Notes under the pieces: generated by a model
The model's database searches: none
What the model was told of the DNA's origin: nothing
What the model saw: the letters and a program-made list of their open reading frames with translations, nothing else
DNA from: Pseudoxanthomonas indica
Lineage (GTDB): Bacteria > Pseudomonadota > Gammaproteobacteria > Xanthomonadales > Xanthomonadaceae
Direction of reading: 5' to 3'
NCBI RefSeq assembly: GCF_900167565.1
Contig: NZ_FUZV01000002.1
Span: forward strand, 372,001-436,000
DNA length: 64,000 nt
Program-made: the position numbers and the translations under genes
In this document: positions 56,042 through 64,000 of the stretch, piece after piece
Numbering within the stretch: position 1 is the first letter of the stretch
Layout: each line of letters opens with the position of its first letter

Positions 56042-58299
56042 TTTTCCGCGACCCGAAACGCATCCACTTCGCGCACCAGCTGCGTGGCCTGCTGCGCCAA
56101 GCCATGCGCGGAGGCGGACGCCTCCTCCACCAGTGCCGCGTTCTGCTGCGTGCCTTCGTCCATCTGTTCGATGGCGCGGTTGATCTGTTCGATGTCCTCG
56201 TACTGCGCCGCGGTGGAGCGGGCGATGCCGGACATCAGCCGTGAGACTTCGGCGTTGCGCTCGACGATCTGCCGCATCATGTGACCGGCCTGCTCCACGC
56301 GCTGCTGGCCTTCGGTGGCCTGTTGCGTCGATTGGCCGACCAGTGCATTGACCTCGCGCGCCGCCGCGGCGCAGCGCAGGGCGAGCGCGCGCACTTCCGC
56401 GGCGACCACGGCGAAGCCCTTGCCTTCCTCGCCTGCACGCGCGGCCTCCACCGCCGCATTCAAAGCCAGGATGTTGGTCTGGAAAGCGATGCCGTCGATG
56501 ACCGAGACAATCTCGCCCACTCTTCGTGAGGAAGCATGGATGTCCATCATGGTCTCGATGACCTGCGCCACCAGTACATTGCCCTGCTGCGCGTCGGTGG
56601 ATGCATCGGTGGCAATGCCATTGGCCAGTTCGGCGCTTTCCAAGCATTGACGCACCATCTGCGTGAGCTGTTCCATGGAACTGGCCGTCTGCTCGATCGA
56701 GGCAGCTTGCTGTTCCGTGCGGACCGCCAGGTCGGCATTGCCAAGATCGATTTCGTGAGCTGCCGTCTGGATGTCGCGGCTGACGTCGCGAATCGTGCCG
56801 ACCATCCGGGTGAGCTGGACCAGGGTGGCATTGGTACTGTCTTTCATCTCCTGGAACAGGCCTTCCATGGGCATGTTGATGCGCGGACGCAGGTCTCCCT
56901 GCGCAAGCGCTGCCAGCACCGAGAGCGTCGCGCGCAAACTCACTTCGGTGCGGGCGAGCAGATCGTTGACGCCCTGGCCGAGCAGTTCCAGATAGCCGTC
57001 CTGGCCGTCGAGCCGGATGCGCTGGCTGAAGTCGCCGCGTACCGCGCCGCCGACCACCCGATTGAGGCTGCCCGCGAGCGAGTCCATCGCCACGGTCAGA
57101 TCCCGCCATTCGCTGACAGTGCCTACGCGTCGGCTGCGCTCGTCAAAAACCGGGGTCAGAGTCAATTCGAAGCGATGCCCGCCCAAGGTCATCATCGTGT
57201 GCAGGGGAGTGCTCAATGAAGCCAGCAACTTCCGTTGCTGCGGCGGATCGACATGCAGTTGATCCAGACCACGGCCCAGCACCGCATCGACATCGAAGTC
57301 GGGCAGGTCGGCGCGTAGATCCGCTTCGGCGGCGCGCAACATGGCGTGCATGGCGGGATTCAGATAGATCACATCGCTGCTTTCGTTGGCGATCACCATG
57401 TTGACGCCGGCCATGTCCAGCGCGCGGGTGATGCGCGCTGCCTCGGTGTTGCGCCGCTCGGCGTCCTGCATTTCGAAACCCAGGCGCACCTGGGTGGACT
57501 TCAGGCCCAGCAGGATCGCGCCGATTTCGTCGTCGCGATCGATGGGAATCACCCCGTCGTACAGGCCGCTGGCCAGGCGCCGGAAATGCGCGTTGGCCTG
57601 CTCCAGGCGATCGACCACGTCGTGTGCCAGCCACCACGCGCAGTACGCGGCGATCACCGTGCAGGCGGCGATCGTGAGCAGGGCCAGTCCGCGCGGCGCA
57701 TCCAGGTATTGGATCGCCATCAGCGCCAGGCCGTATACGCCCATGGCGCCGGCCGACATCAGCAAGCGAGTGCGCAATGACAGCTTCCACAGCGGATTCC
57801 AGCGGATGTACCACGGCACGGGATCGTGCAGGCTGCCTTGGCGCAGCACCTGGGTGCAGGTGCCGGCGCGGATGCGCGCATACGCCTGTTCGGCCGCGGC
57901 GACCTGCGCGCGGTCCGGCTTCCTGCGCACGGACATGTAGCCCACGTGCGTGCCGTTTTCATACACCGGTGCGGCGTCGGCCCGGACCCAGTAGTAGTCG
58001 CCGTTCTTGCAGCGGTTCTTGACCATGCCGACCCAGGGCCGCCCGGCCTGCAGCGTCGCCCACAAGTCGGCGAAGGCCGCCGGGGGCATGTCGGGGTGGC
58101 GCACGATGTTGTGTGCGTTGCCCAGCAGTTCGGCTTCGCTGAAGCCGCTGATCCGCAGGAAGGCGGCGTTGGCGTAGACGATGCGCCCCTTCAGATCGGT
58201 CTTGGACACGATCAGGTCATCGTCGGCGAGCAGCACTTCCACGTCGGTAACCGGCAGGTTCTGGCGCATGCTTGATTCTTGTTGGGTGGGCGGCGTCAT
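56029..58299 (-). CDS. PAS-containing methyl-accepting chemotaxis protein, Aer-like
   Basis: 756 residues. N-terminal PAS domain (about 15-125: [33 protein letters not shown]) as in the aerotaxis receptor Aer, two transmembrane helices at about 172-225, a HAMP-like stretch ([15 protein letters not shown]), a second PAS (about 280-400), HAMP, then the signalling domain with the hairpin tip [20 protein letters not shown] and [18 protein letters not shown]. The ATG at 58299 has GGGGAGGG 7 nt upstream, so it is favoured over 58269. The stop lies inside the tRNA-Lys gene on the other strand. Probably senses redox or oxygen; the second PAS is unusual. Confidence 0.9.
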   Translation of the reverse strand: MTPPTQQESSMRQNLPVTDVEVLLADDDLIVSKTDLKGRIVYANAAFLRISGFSEAELLGNAHNIVRHPDMPPAAFADLWATLQAGRPWVGMVKNRCKNGDYYWVRADAAPVYENGTHVGYMSVRRKPDRAQVAAAEQAYARIRAGTCTQVLRQGSLHDPVPWYIRWNPLWKLSLRTRLLMSAGAMGVYGLALMAIQYLDAPRGLALLTIAACTVIAAYCAWWLAHDVVDRLEQANAHFRRLASGLYDGVIPIDRDDEIGAILLGLKSTQVRLGFEMQDAERRNTEAARITRALDMAGVNMVIANESSDVIYLNPAMHAMLRAAEADLRADLPDFDVDAVLGRGLDQLHVDPPQQRKLLASLSTPLHTMMTLGGHRFELTLTPVFDERSRRVGTVSEWRDLTVAMDSLAGSLNRVVGGAVRGDFSQRIRLDGQDGYLELLGQGVNDLLARTEVSLRATLSVLAALAQGDLRPRINMPMEGLFQEMKDSTNATLVQLTRMVGTIRDVSRDIQTAAHEIDLGNADLAVRTEQQAASIEQTASSMEQLTQMVRQCLESAELANGIATDASTDAQQGNVLVAQVIETMMDIHASSRRVGEIVSVIDGIAFQTNILALNAAVEAARAGEEGKGFAVVAAEVRALALRCAAAAREVNALVGQSTQQATEGQQRVEQAGHMMRQIVERNAEVSRLMSGIARSTAAQYEDIEQINRAIEQMDEGTQQNAALVEEASASAHGLAQQATQLVREVDAFRVAENGGP

Positions 58300-58558
58300 C
58301 GGCTCGCCCTCCCCATGAGGCGTCGCCGGTCCGCGTGGCCATGGTGCGGAAAGTGTGATCGGGGTCGCCTTGATCCTGATCAATTGAACCAGGCGGCCGC
58401 TGTCGTCGTGGCGCGACGTCGATCCACTGCGGGCGATCCTGCGCACCGGTCGACACGGCGCCGGGGCGTCGGAAAATTCCGCCCTGAGCTGTCAGAAAAC
58501 CTGGCTTTCCCTGTGGGAAAACACCGATTGCGCGGGGCTTGAGAGTGCCGCTACTGAC

Positions 58559-58702
58559 GTCTTCGCATGGCTGGGTCGATGGATGCGGCGCCCGCAGCGC
58601 GCGCTGGCCGGCTTGTCGCCGGCCGAGATGATCGACACGCCCACCGGACGCGAGTCGGCCCTGCGGGTTCTGGGCGCGATCCAGTCGGGCGTCTATCTGT
58701 GA
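58559..58702 (+). pseudogene. C-terminal remnant of a MbcA/ParS/Xre-type antitoxin
   Basis: Forty-seven codons ending in TGA at 58700 read VFAWLGRWMRRPQRALAG, then LSPAEMIDTPTGRESALRVL and GAIQSGVYL. This matches the DUF2384/MbcA-ParS-Xre C-terminal domain pattern (WLxxPxxALGGxTPLELLDTxxGxxxVxxxLGRIxxGV). The helix-turn-helix N-terminus is missing and no start codon with a ribosome-binding site precedes it. I call it an antitoxin relic. Confidence 0.65.
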
Positions 58703-58767
58703 AGCTGGCCCGTATCGGATCCGCTGGCCCGGACTGGGCGCCGGACGACGTGTCGGGCACCGACTGA
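58699..58767 (+). pseudogene. N-terminal stub of a RES-domain toxin
   Basis: A GTG overlaps the antitoxin stop (GTGA), the usual coupling of RES-Xre pairs. The 22 codons read VKLARIGSAGPDWAPDDVSG before TGA at 58765, resembling the N-terminal motif of RES toxins (KLWRI ... DLSGxGA). No continuation of the RES fold exists downstream. Toxin lost; the stub is probably non-functional. Confidence 0.5.
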
Positions 58768-58846
58768 GCGTCGCGCCGGAATCCTGACCTTCACGGTTTT
58801 TGAACATGCAGGCGCTAGATTCGCTTTCACTTCGAAGGGGTGCGCA

Positions 58847-59860
58847 ATGGATCACGTGATGCCGCTTGCTGACGTCTCAGCGACAGCGGCCAAGTTCCGG
58901 CTCTACGAGGCGATTCTGCAGGCCACACCGGATCTGATGTACGTCTTCGATCTGCAGCACCGCTTCATCTACGCCAATGGCGCGCTGTTGGACATGTGGG
59001 GCATGACCGCCGAGCAGGCGCTGGGCAAGACCTGCCTGGAACTGGGATACGAGCCCTGGCATGCGGCCATGCATGATGCGGAGATCGATCAGGTCATCGC
59101 CACCGGCCAGCCGGTACGCGGCGATGTGCCGTTCCCGCACACGAGCATGGGCGTGCGCATCTACGACTACATCTTCACTCCGGTATTCGGACCGGACGGC
59201 AAGGTCGAAGCCGTTGCCGGCAGCACCCGCGATGTCACCGACCGCAAACACCATGAGCAGCACATGCGCTTGCTGGTCAACGAACTCAATCACCGGGTCA
59301 AGAACACGCTGGCGCTGGTGCAATCGATGACCGCGCAGACCCTGCGCGGCAGCGTCGATGCGCAGGACGCGCAGGATCGCATCGAGGCGCGCTTGATGGC
59401 CTTGTCCGATGCGCACGACATCCTGACCCGGCAGAACTGGAAAGGCGCCAGCATCGAGGACATCGTGCGTGCCGCGGTGGCGCCCTACCAGCAGGACGAC
59501 GTCGTCCGGTTCGGCGTGAGCGGACCCGGCGTGGTGCTCGATCCGCGCCGCGCGCTCGCGCTGGCCATGGCCCTGCATGAGTTGTGCACCAACGCGGTGA
59601 AGTACGGCGCCCTGTCGGTGGCCGACGGACGCGTCGCGTTCCAGTGGACCTGTGAGCCGGCCGAACAAGGCACCACGCTGACCCTGACCTGGGAGGAGCG
59701 CGGTGGACCGCCGGTGCAGGCGCCGAGCCGGCGCGGCTTTGGTTCGCGGCTGGTCGAGCGCGGACTCAAGCACGACCTGGGCGGCGAATCGCAGCTGTTT
59801 TTTGAACCGGGTGGCGTGTGTTGCCGCATCGTGATGCCGTTGCCGCTGGAACTTGCCTGA
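58847..59860 (+). CDS. PAS-domain HWE-family histidine kinase
   Basis: 337 residues, cytoplasmic. PAS domain (about 15-135: FRLYEAILQATPDLMYVFDL, IYANGALLDMWGMTAEQ), then the HWE/HisKA_2 kinase core with phospho-His in LLVNELNHRVKNTLALVQS, the N-box HELCTNAVKYGALS and the characteristic WEERGGPPV (W-x-E motif) near residue 285. Signal unknown; a PAS cofactor cannot be told. The response regulator at 59869 starts 8 bp after it, so the two form a pair. Confidence 0.9.
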   Translation: MDHVMPLADVSATAAKFRLYEAILQATPDLMYVFDLQHRFIYANGALLDMWGMTAEQALGKTCLELGYEPWHAAMHDAEIDQVIATGQPVRGDVPFPHTSMGVRIYDYIFTPVFGPDGKVEAVAGSTRDVTDRKHHEQHMRLLVNELNHRVKNTLALVQSMTAQTLRGSVDAQDAQDRIEARLMALSDAHDILTRQNWKGASIEDIVRAAVAPYQQDDVVRFGVSGPGVVLDPRRALALAMALHELCTNAVKYGALSVADGRVAFQWTCEPAEQGTTLTLTWEERGGPPVQAPSRRGFGSRLVERGLKHDLGGESQLFFEPGGVCCRIVMPLPLELA

Positions 59861-59868
59861 GGACTGTC

Positions 59869-60219
59869 ATGGAAAATCGTGTTCTGGTGATCGAGGATGA
59901 GTCGCTGATCGCCATGCTGCTGGAAGATCTGTTGCCGGAGATGGGTTACACCGTCGAGGCGTTGGCGGCGACCGTCAGCGAGGCTTTGGCGCTGCTGGAG
60001 CAACGCCCCGTGGATCTCGCGGTGGTGGACGTCAACCTGGGTGGGGAATCCTCGTTCCCGGTGGCCGATGTGCTGCAGCAACGCGGCATCCCGTTCCTGT
60101 TCACCACCGGCTATGGGCAGATGGGCCTGCCCGCGCCCTACAGCACCTTGCCGGTCCTGCAGAAGCCCTTCCGCAAGAAAGATCTGCAAGCCGCACTGCA
60201 GGCCCTGCAGGAGCGCTGA
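59869..60219 (+). CDS. Single-domain response regulator
   Basis: 116 residues, a lone receiver domain with acidic pocket (IEDE at 8-11), phospho-acceptor D54 (VVDVNLGG), Thr in FTTGYGQ and Lys in VLQKPFRKKD. No output domain. The gene is 8 bp after the HWE kinase, its probable phosphodonor. HWE kinases are often paired with single-domain regulators that act by protein-protein contacts or phosphate sinks. The start at 59869 fits the receiver fold. Confidence 0.9.
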   Translation: MENRVLVIEDESLIAMLLEDLLPEMGYTVEALAATVSEALALLEQRPVDLAVVDVNLGGESSFPVADVLQQRGIPFLFTTGYGQMGLPAPYSTLPVLQKPFRKKDLQAALQALQER

Positions 60220-60302
60220 CGCGCGCGCCGACAGCGCGGCAACGCCGCTTCGAGTATCCTGCGCGCTCGGCCACCCCGCCCTGTACGTGGCAGGACATTC
60301 CG

Positions 60303-62606
60303 ATGACTGAGCGCAAGGTTCCAGGCGTGTCCGATTACCAGGCGGCCGCGGGAGGCTGGGGCGCATTGGCGGCGGTGGCGCGGGTCATCAAGGGACAAAT
60401 GGCAGTGGGGCGGGAGACGGCCGCGCTGCGCCGGGTCAACCAACCTACCGGCTTCGATTGCCCCGGCTGTGCCTGGCCCGATCCCAAGCACACCTCGTCC
60501 TTCGAATTCTGCGAGAACGGCGCCAAGGCCGTGTCGTGGGAAGCCACCGGCAAGCGCGCCACGCCTGAGCTGTTTGCCCGGTACAGCGTGGCCGAACTGT
60601 GGGAGTGGAGCGACCATGCGCTGGAAGATGCCGGCCGGCTCACCCATCCACTGATCTATGACGCCGACAGCGATCACTACCGCGCCATCGAGTGGGACGA
60701 GGCGTTCTCCCACATTGGCCAGGCGCTGCGTGCGTTGCCGGACCCGGACATGGCCGAGTTCTACACGTCCGGCCGCACCTCCAACGAAGCCGCCTTCCTG
60801 TATCAGTTGATGGTGCGCGAGTACGGCACCAACAATTTCCCCGACTGCTCCAATCTTTGCCACGAAGCCACCAGCGTCGGCCTGCCGGATTCGATTGGCG
60901 TCGGCAAGGGCACGGTGACGCTGGAAGACTTCGAGCATTGCGATGCCGTCTTCAGCTTTGGCCACAACCCCGGCACCAATCATCCGCGCATGCTTGGCAC
61001 GCTGCGCGAGGTGGCGCGACGCGGTGTGCCGATCGTGGCAGTCAATCCGCTGCGCGAGCGCGGCCTGGAACGTTTCACTTCGCCGCAGGACGTGTCGGAG
61101 ATGCTGGCCAACCGCGCCACGCCGATTGCGCAGACCTACTACCAGGTGCGCATTGGCGGCGACGTCGCGTTGCTGAAAGGCATGATGAAGTGCCTGCTTG
61201 ACGCCGACGCCGCCGATCTCGCGCGAGGTGGGGCTGGCGTGCTGGATCACGCTTTCATTGCCGAACACACCGAAGGCCTGGAAGCCCTGCGCGAAGACCT
61301 GGCACGCACACGCTGGGAGGATGTGCTGGCCAAAACCGGCTTGTCGCGCGCGGACATCGAAGCCGCCGCGCGCGTCTACGCCAATGCCGAACGCGTCATC
61401 ATCTGCTACGGCATGGGCATGACCCAGCATCGCTTCGGCACCCACAACGTGCAGCAGATGGCCAACCTGTTGCTGCTGCGCGGCAACATCGGCAAGCCCG
61501 GCGCTGGCATCGCACCGATTCGCGGGCACTCCAACGTGCAGGGCGATCGCACTGTCGGCATCACCGAAAAGCCAAGCCAGGCGTTGGCCGACGGGATCAA
61601 ACGCACCTACGGCATCGAGTTTCCGCTGACCCACGGCCATGATGCGGTGGAATCCATCCGCGCCATCCGTGACGGACGCTCCAAGGCGCTGATCTGCCTG
61701 GGCGGCAATCTGGCCGTGGCCATGTCCGATCCCGAGACCACGTTGCCGGCGATGCGCAAGCTGGACCTGGCGGTGCATATCGCCACCAAGTTGAACCGCT
61801 CGCACCTGATTCCCGCGCGGCAGACCTTGCTGTTGCCATGCCTGGGCCGAACCGAACGCGATGAGCAGGCCAGCGGCCTGCAGTCGGTGACGGTGGAAGA
61901 TTCGATGTCGATGGTGCATGCCTCGCAGGGCGGACTGACGCCGGCCTCGGAACACCTGCGCTCGGAGCCGGCGATCGTCGCCGGCATCGCCAAGGCCACT
62001 CTGCCGCACAGCAAGGTGGACTGGGATGGCCTGGTGAGTGACTACGATCGCATCCGCGACGACATCGAAAGCGTGTTTCCGATCTTCCACGACTTCAACC
62101 GGCGCGTACGCGAGCCGGGTGGTTTCCGCCTGTACGTGGGTGCTTCCGTGCGCGATTGGGGCGGGCCGGGACGCAAGGCGCGGTTCCTGCTGGCGCCGGG
62201 GCTGGATGAGGATCCGCAGGGACAGGAGCCGGATCTGCTCACGCTCACCACCGTGCGTGCGCACGATCAGTACAACACCACCATCTACGGCTTCGACGAT
62301 CGCTACCGAGGCATCAGCGGCCGTCGCGACGTGGTGTTCCTCAATGCCGAGGACATGCAGGCGCGCGGCATCGCCCATGGCGACGCCATCGAGGTGGAGT
62401 CGCGCGTGCCGGGCGCGGGTGGCACGCACTCGCGCCGCATCAGCGGCTACATCGCCGTGCAGTACCACCTGCCGCGCGGCTCGGCCGCGATGTATTTCCC
62501 CGAAGGCAATCGGCTGGTGCCGCTGGACAGCCACGATCCCAACTCGGGTACACCGGCATACAAGTCGATTCCCGTGCTGATCACGCGCCTGCCCGATGCC
62601 TCCTGA
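60303..62606 (+). CDS. FdhF/YdeP-family molybdopterin oxidoreductase
   Basis: 767 residues of the formate dehydrogenase alpha-like group (YdeP type). It has an N-terminal DCPGCAWPDP segment, the domain with TSGRTSNEAAFLYQLMVREY, the active-site region NNFPDCSNLCHEATSVGLP, and molybdopterin-guanine-dinucleotide binding segments GHNPGTNHPRM, GGNLAVAMSD and a C-terminal RTVRAHDQYNTTIYG-like domain. At the place where formate dehydrogenases have Sec or Cys before ARVCH, this family reads CSNLCH, so formate may not be the substrate. Cytoplasmic (no Tat signal). fdhD follows with an 11-bp overlap. Confidence 0.9.
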   Translation: MTERKVPGVSDYQAAAGGWGALAAVARVIKGQMAVGRETAALRRVNQPTGFDCPGCAWPDPKHTSSFEFCENGAKAVSWEATGKRATPELFARYSVAELWEWSDHALEDAGRLTHPLIYDADSDHYRAIEWDEAFSHIGQALRALPDPDMAEFYTSGRTSNEAAFLYQLMVREYGTNNFPDCSNLCHEATSVGLPDSIGVGKGTVTLEDFEHCDAVFSFGHNPGTNHPRMLGTLREVARRGVPIVAVNPLRERGLERFTSPQDVSEMLANRATPIAQTYYQVRIGGDVALLKGMMKCLLDADAADLARGGAGVLDHAFIAEHTEGLEALREDLARTRWEDVLAKTGLSRADIEAAARVYANAERVIICYGMGMTQHRFGTHNVQQMANLLLLRGNIGKPGAGIAPIRGHSNVQGDRTVGITEKPSQALADGIKRTYGIEFPLTHGHDAVESIRAIRDGRSKALICLGGNLAVAMSDPETTLPAMRKLDLAVHIATKLNRSHLIPARQTLLLPCLGRTERDEQASGLQSVTVEDSMSMVHASQGGLTPASEHLRSEPAIVAGIAKATLPHSKVDWDGLVSDYDRIRDDIESVFPIFHDFNRRVREPGGFRLYVGASVRDWGGPGRKARFLLAPGLDEDPQGQEPDLLTLTTVRAHDQYNTTIYGFDDRYRGISGRRDVVFLNAEDMQARGIAHGDAIEVESRVPGAGGTHSRRISGYIAVQYHLPRGSAAMYFPEGNRLVPLDSHDPNSGTPAYKSIPVLITRLPDAS

Positions 62607-63417
62607 ACCGCCACGTCGCACTGCGGGATTGGCGGAGCGCGCGGTCATCCAGGTCGAGTCGGGCGCCAGCACGCCGGCGCAGGACTGCCTGGCCGAGGAA
62701 GTGCCCGTCGCTATCCACTACAACGGCGAACCGCACGCGGTGATGATGGCCACGCCCGGTGAGCTGGAGGATTTCGCCTACGGTTTTTCGTTGAGTGAGC
62801 ACGGCATGGGCGTGGACGAGATCGCGCAGGTACTGCGCGAGGACCTGCTCGAAGGCATCCGCCTGGATATCCGCACGCACGGGGCCTTGCCGGCTGCCTT
62901 GCAGAACGAGTTGCAGCGCAGCCTGCCGGGTCGCAGTGGCTGCGGCATCTGCGGTCACCGGTTGCTGGAGGACATCATCCAACAGCCGCCGCCCGTGGGC
63001 GTTGGCCTGCGCATCGACGCACAGGCGCTGGCGCGAGCGCTGGACGAGCTGCAGGGTCGCCAGCCCTTGAACGCCGCCAGCGGCGCCCTGCACGCGGCAG
63101 CGTGGGCATTGCCGAATGGCCAGTTGCTGGCCGTGCGCGAAGACGTGGGCCGGCACAACGCCCTCGACAAGCTGATCGGCGCGTTGACGCGCGCGCAGGT
63201 TGATCGCCGCGAGGGGTTTGCCGTGGTCACCAGCCGCGCCAGCTACGAGATGGTCAGCAAGGCGGCCATTGCCGGCATGCCGATGCTGCTGGCCATCTCG
63301 GCGCCGACCGCACTGGCGGTGGATCTGGCCAACAGTTGTGGGCTGACCCTGGCCGGCTTCGTGCGACCCGGGCGGCACGTCATCTACAGCCATGCCTGGC
63401 GCTTGCAAGCGGCCTGA
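62596..63417 (+). CDS. fdhD: Formate dehydrogenase sulfurtransferase FdhD
   Basis: Transfers sulfur from IscS to the molybdenum cofactor of FdhF-type enzymes. 273 residues; the functional C-X2-C is in SGCGICGHRLL, and EDVGRHNALDKLIG and TSRASYEMVSKAAIAG are diagnostic. It overlaps the oxidoreductase gene by 11 bp, which indicates the direct client. Length normal. Confidence 0.95.
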   Translation: MPPEPPRRTAGLAERAVIQVESGASTPAQDCLAEEVPVAIHYNGEPHAVMMATPGELEDFAYGFSLSEHGMGVDEIAQVLREDLLEGIRLDIRTHGALPAALQNELQRSLPGRSGCGICGHRLLEDIIQQPPPVGVGLRIDAQALARALDELQGRQPLNAASGALHAAAWALPNGQLLAVREDVGRHNALDKLIGALTRAQVDRREGFAVVTSRASYEMVSKAAIAGMPMLLAISAPTALAVDLANSCGLTLAGFVRPGRHVIYSHAWRLQAA

Positions 63418-63494
63418 TGAGTGCAAGTAGCCCGCGTACCGAGGCCCCATGCAACGCCAGGGAAGAAATCGTGCATCCACCCGGAGGACATGTC

Positions 63495-64000
63495 ATGAAG
63501 TTTCGTTCGCTGACGCTGATCGCCACTTTGCTGTTGTCCACGCCGCTCGGCGCTGCGGAGAACAGTGCGCCGCTGCCCTTGCAGCTATGGCGCCTGGACT
63601 GCGGTCAGCTCTGGGTGGCCAACCTGGACGACATGTCCGACACCCACGCACATGTGGGCAAGAACCTGCGCGTGACCAGCAGCTGCTATCTGCTGCGCCA
63701 CGGCGATAATTACCTGCTGTGGGACGCCGGCTTGCCGCACAGTGAACTGGGCAAGCCGTTGACCCAGGGCAAGGAGGATTCGCAGACTCTGGCCATCACC
63801 CTCGTGCAGCAGTTGGCGCAGATTGGCGTGCGGCCCGCGCAGATCGGCAAGCTGGGCATCAGCCACTACCACTTCGATCACATCGGCCAGGCCGAGGACT
63901 TTCCGCAGGCCACCCTGCTGATGGGGCGTGGCGATTTCGAGCTGCTGGGCGAGCCCGAACACGCCTGGCGCGCCAAGCATCTGGGCGCGTGGATGAAGCC
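63495..64000 (+). CDS. Exported metallo-beta-lactamase-fold hydrolase, lactonase-like (truncated by window)
   Basis: 168 codons inside the window. A signal peptide (MKFRSLTLIATLLLSTPLGA) is followed by a metallo-beta-lactamase N-terminus: LRHGDNYLLWDAGLP and the metal-binding HxHxDH as SHYHFDHIGQAEDF. Similar proteins are annotated as N-acyl homoserine lactonases, but many are unspecific hydrolases. GGAGG lies 7 nt before the ATG at 63495. Likely periplasmic. Confidence 0.82.
   Translation, partial: MKFRSLTLIATLLLSTPLGAAENSAPLPLQLWRLDCGQLWVANLDDMSDTHAHVGKNLRVTSSCYLLRHGDNYLLWDAGLPHSELGKPLTQGKEDSQTLAITLVQQLAQIGVRPAQIGKLGISHYHFDHIGQAEDFPQATLLMGRGDFELLGEPEHAWRAKHLGAWMK

Larger units (their letters stand above)
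58300..58846. other. Intergenic region with toxin-antitoxin relic
   Basis: 547 bp between the divergent chemoreceptor and the HWE kinase. It contains the decayed RES-Xre remnant (58559-58767). A -10-like GCTAGATT (58813-58820) precedes the kinase gene. Confidence 0.75.

Noticed and set aside
58279..58542. Small open frame (87 codons) in the chemoreceptor upstream region
   Set aside because: No ribosome-binding site, arginine-rich composition, and it overlaps the chemoreceptor start region on the other strand.
60138..62672. Minus-strand open frame of 844 codons opposite the molybdoenzyme
   Set aside because: Shadow; the plus-strand protein has all family motifs.

Overview
The window comes from a GC-rich gammaproteobacterium, most likely of the Xanthomonadaceae (Lysobacter / Pseudoxanthomonas / Xanthomonas group). 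The evidence is the order pilB-pilA-pilR-pilS next to sucCD, the fmdB-aspS-yebC-ruvCA-ruvB-tol-pal-queEC series, several TonB-dependent receptors and many intergenic REP-like palindromes. It is almost all ordinary chromosome. I see no prophage, complete insertion sequence or CRISPR array.

Layout. 1-8.5 kb is a type IV pilus locus: pilB (cut by the window edge), a TfpX/TfpZ accessory gene, a lower-GC pair (ICMT-like membrane protein and beta-lactamase-fold lipoprotein), pilA with a sigma-54 promoter and a strong terminator, then pilR and pilS. 8.6-12.5 kb carries sucCD and nadE. 12.5-14.1 kb holds three small orphan ORFs. 14.1-17 kb has bamD divergent from rluD-pgeF. 17-33 kb has two paralogous TonB-dependent receptors, the remnant of a third, a DUF3574 lipoprotein, an NCS2-type permease, clpB with a heat-shock promoter, a DUF3300 protein with a repeat/acidic tail, a GGDEF-like/EAL membrane protein and ybaL. 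33-35 kb is an ABC-F ATPase. 35-40 kb is the least explained part: two ~710-residue exported paralogues with duplicated ~100-bp leaders and a small secreted protein between them. 40-56 kb is housekeeping: fmdB, aspS, an acidic-tail protein, GNAT, hydrolase, yebC, ruvC, ruvA, kup, ruvB, ybgC-tolQRAB-pal-cpoB, queE, queC and tRNA-Lys. 56-64 kb is signalling and redox: an Aer-like chemoreceptor, a decayed RES-Xre toxin-antitoxin remnant, an HWE kinase with a single-domain response regulator, an FdhF/YdeP-type molybdoenzyme with FdhD, and a truncated metallo-beta-lactamase-fold gene.

How it fits together. PilS/PilR and sigma-54 drive pilA, and PilB powers pilus extension. BamD serves outer-membrane protein assembly, which the TonB receptors need. 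YbgC/TolQRAB/Pal/CpoB form the envelope-constriction machine. RuvABC resolves Holliday junctions. QueE and QueC make the queuosine precursor. FdhD sulfurates the adjacent molybdoenzyme. The best candidates for undescribed biology are the 35-40 kb tandem paralogue locus, the pilA-flanking cassette, the RES-Xre relic and the REP doublet that encloses a receptor remnant.
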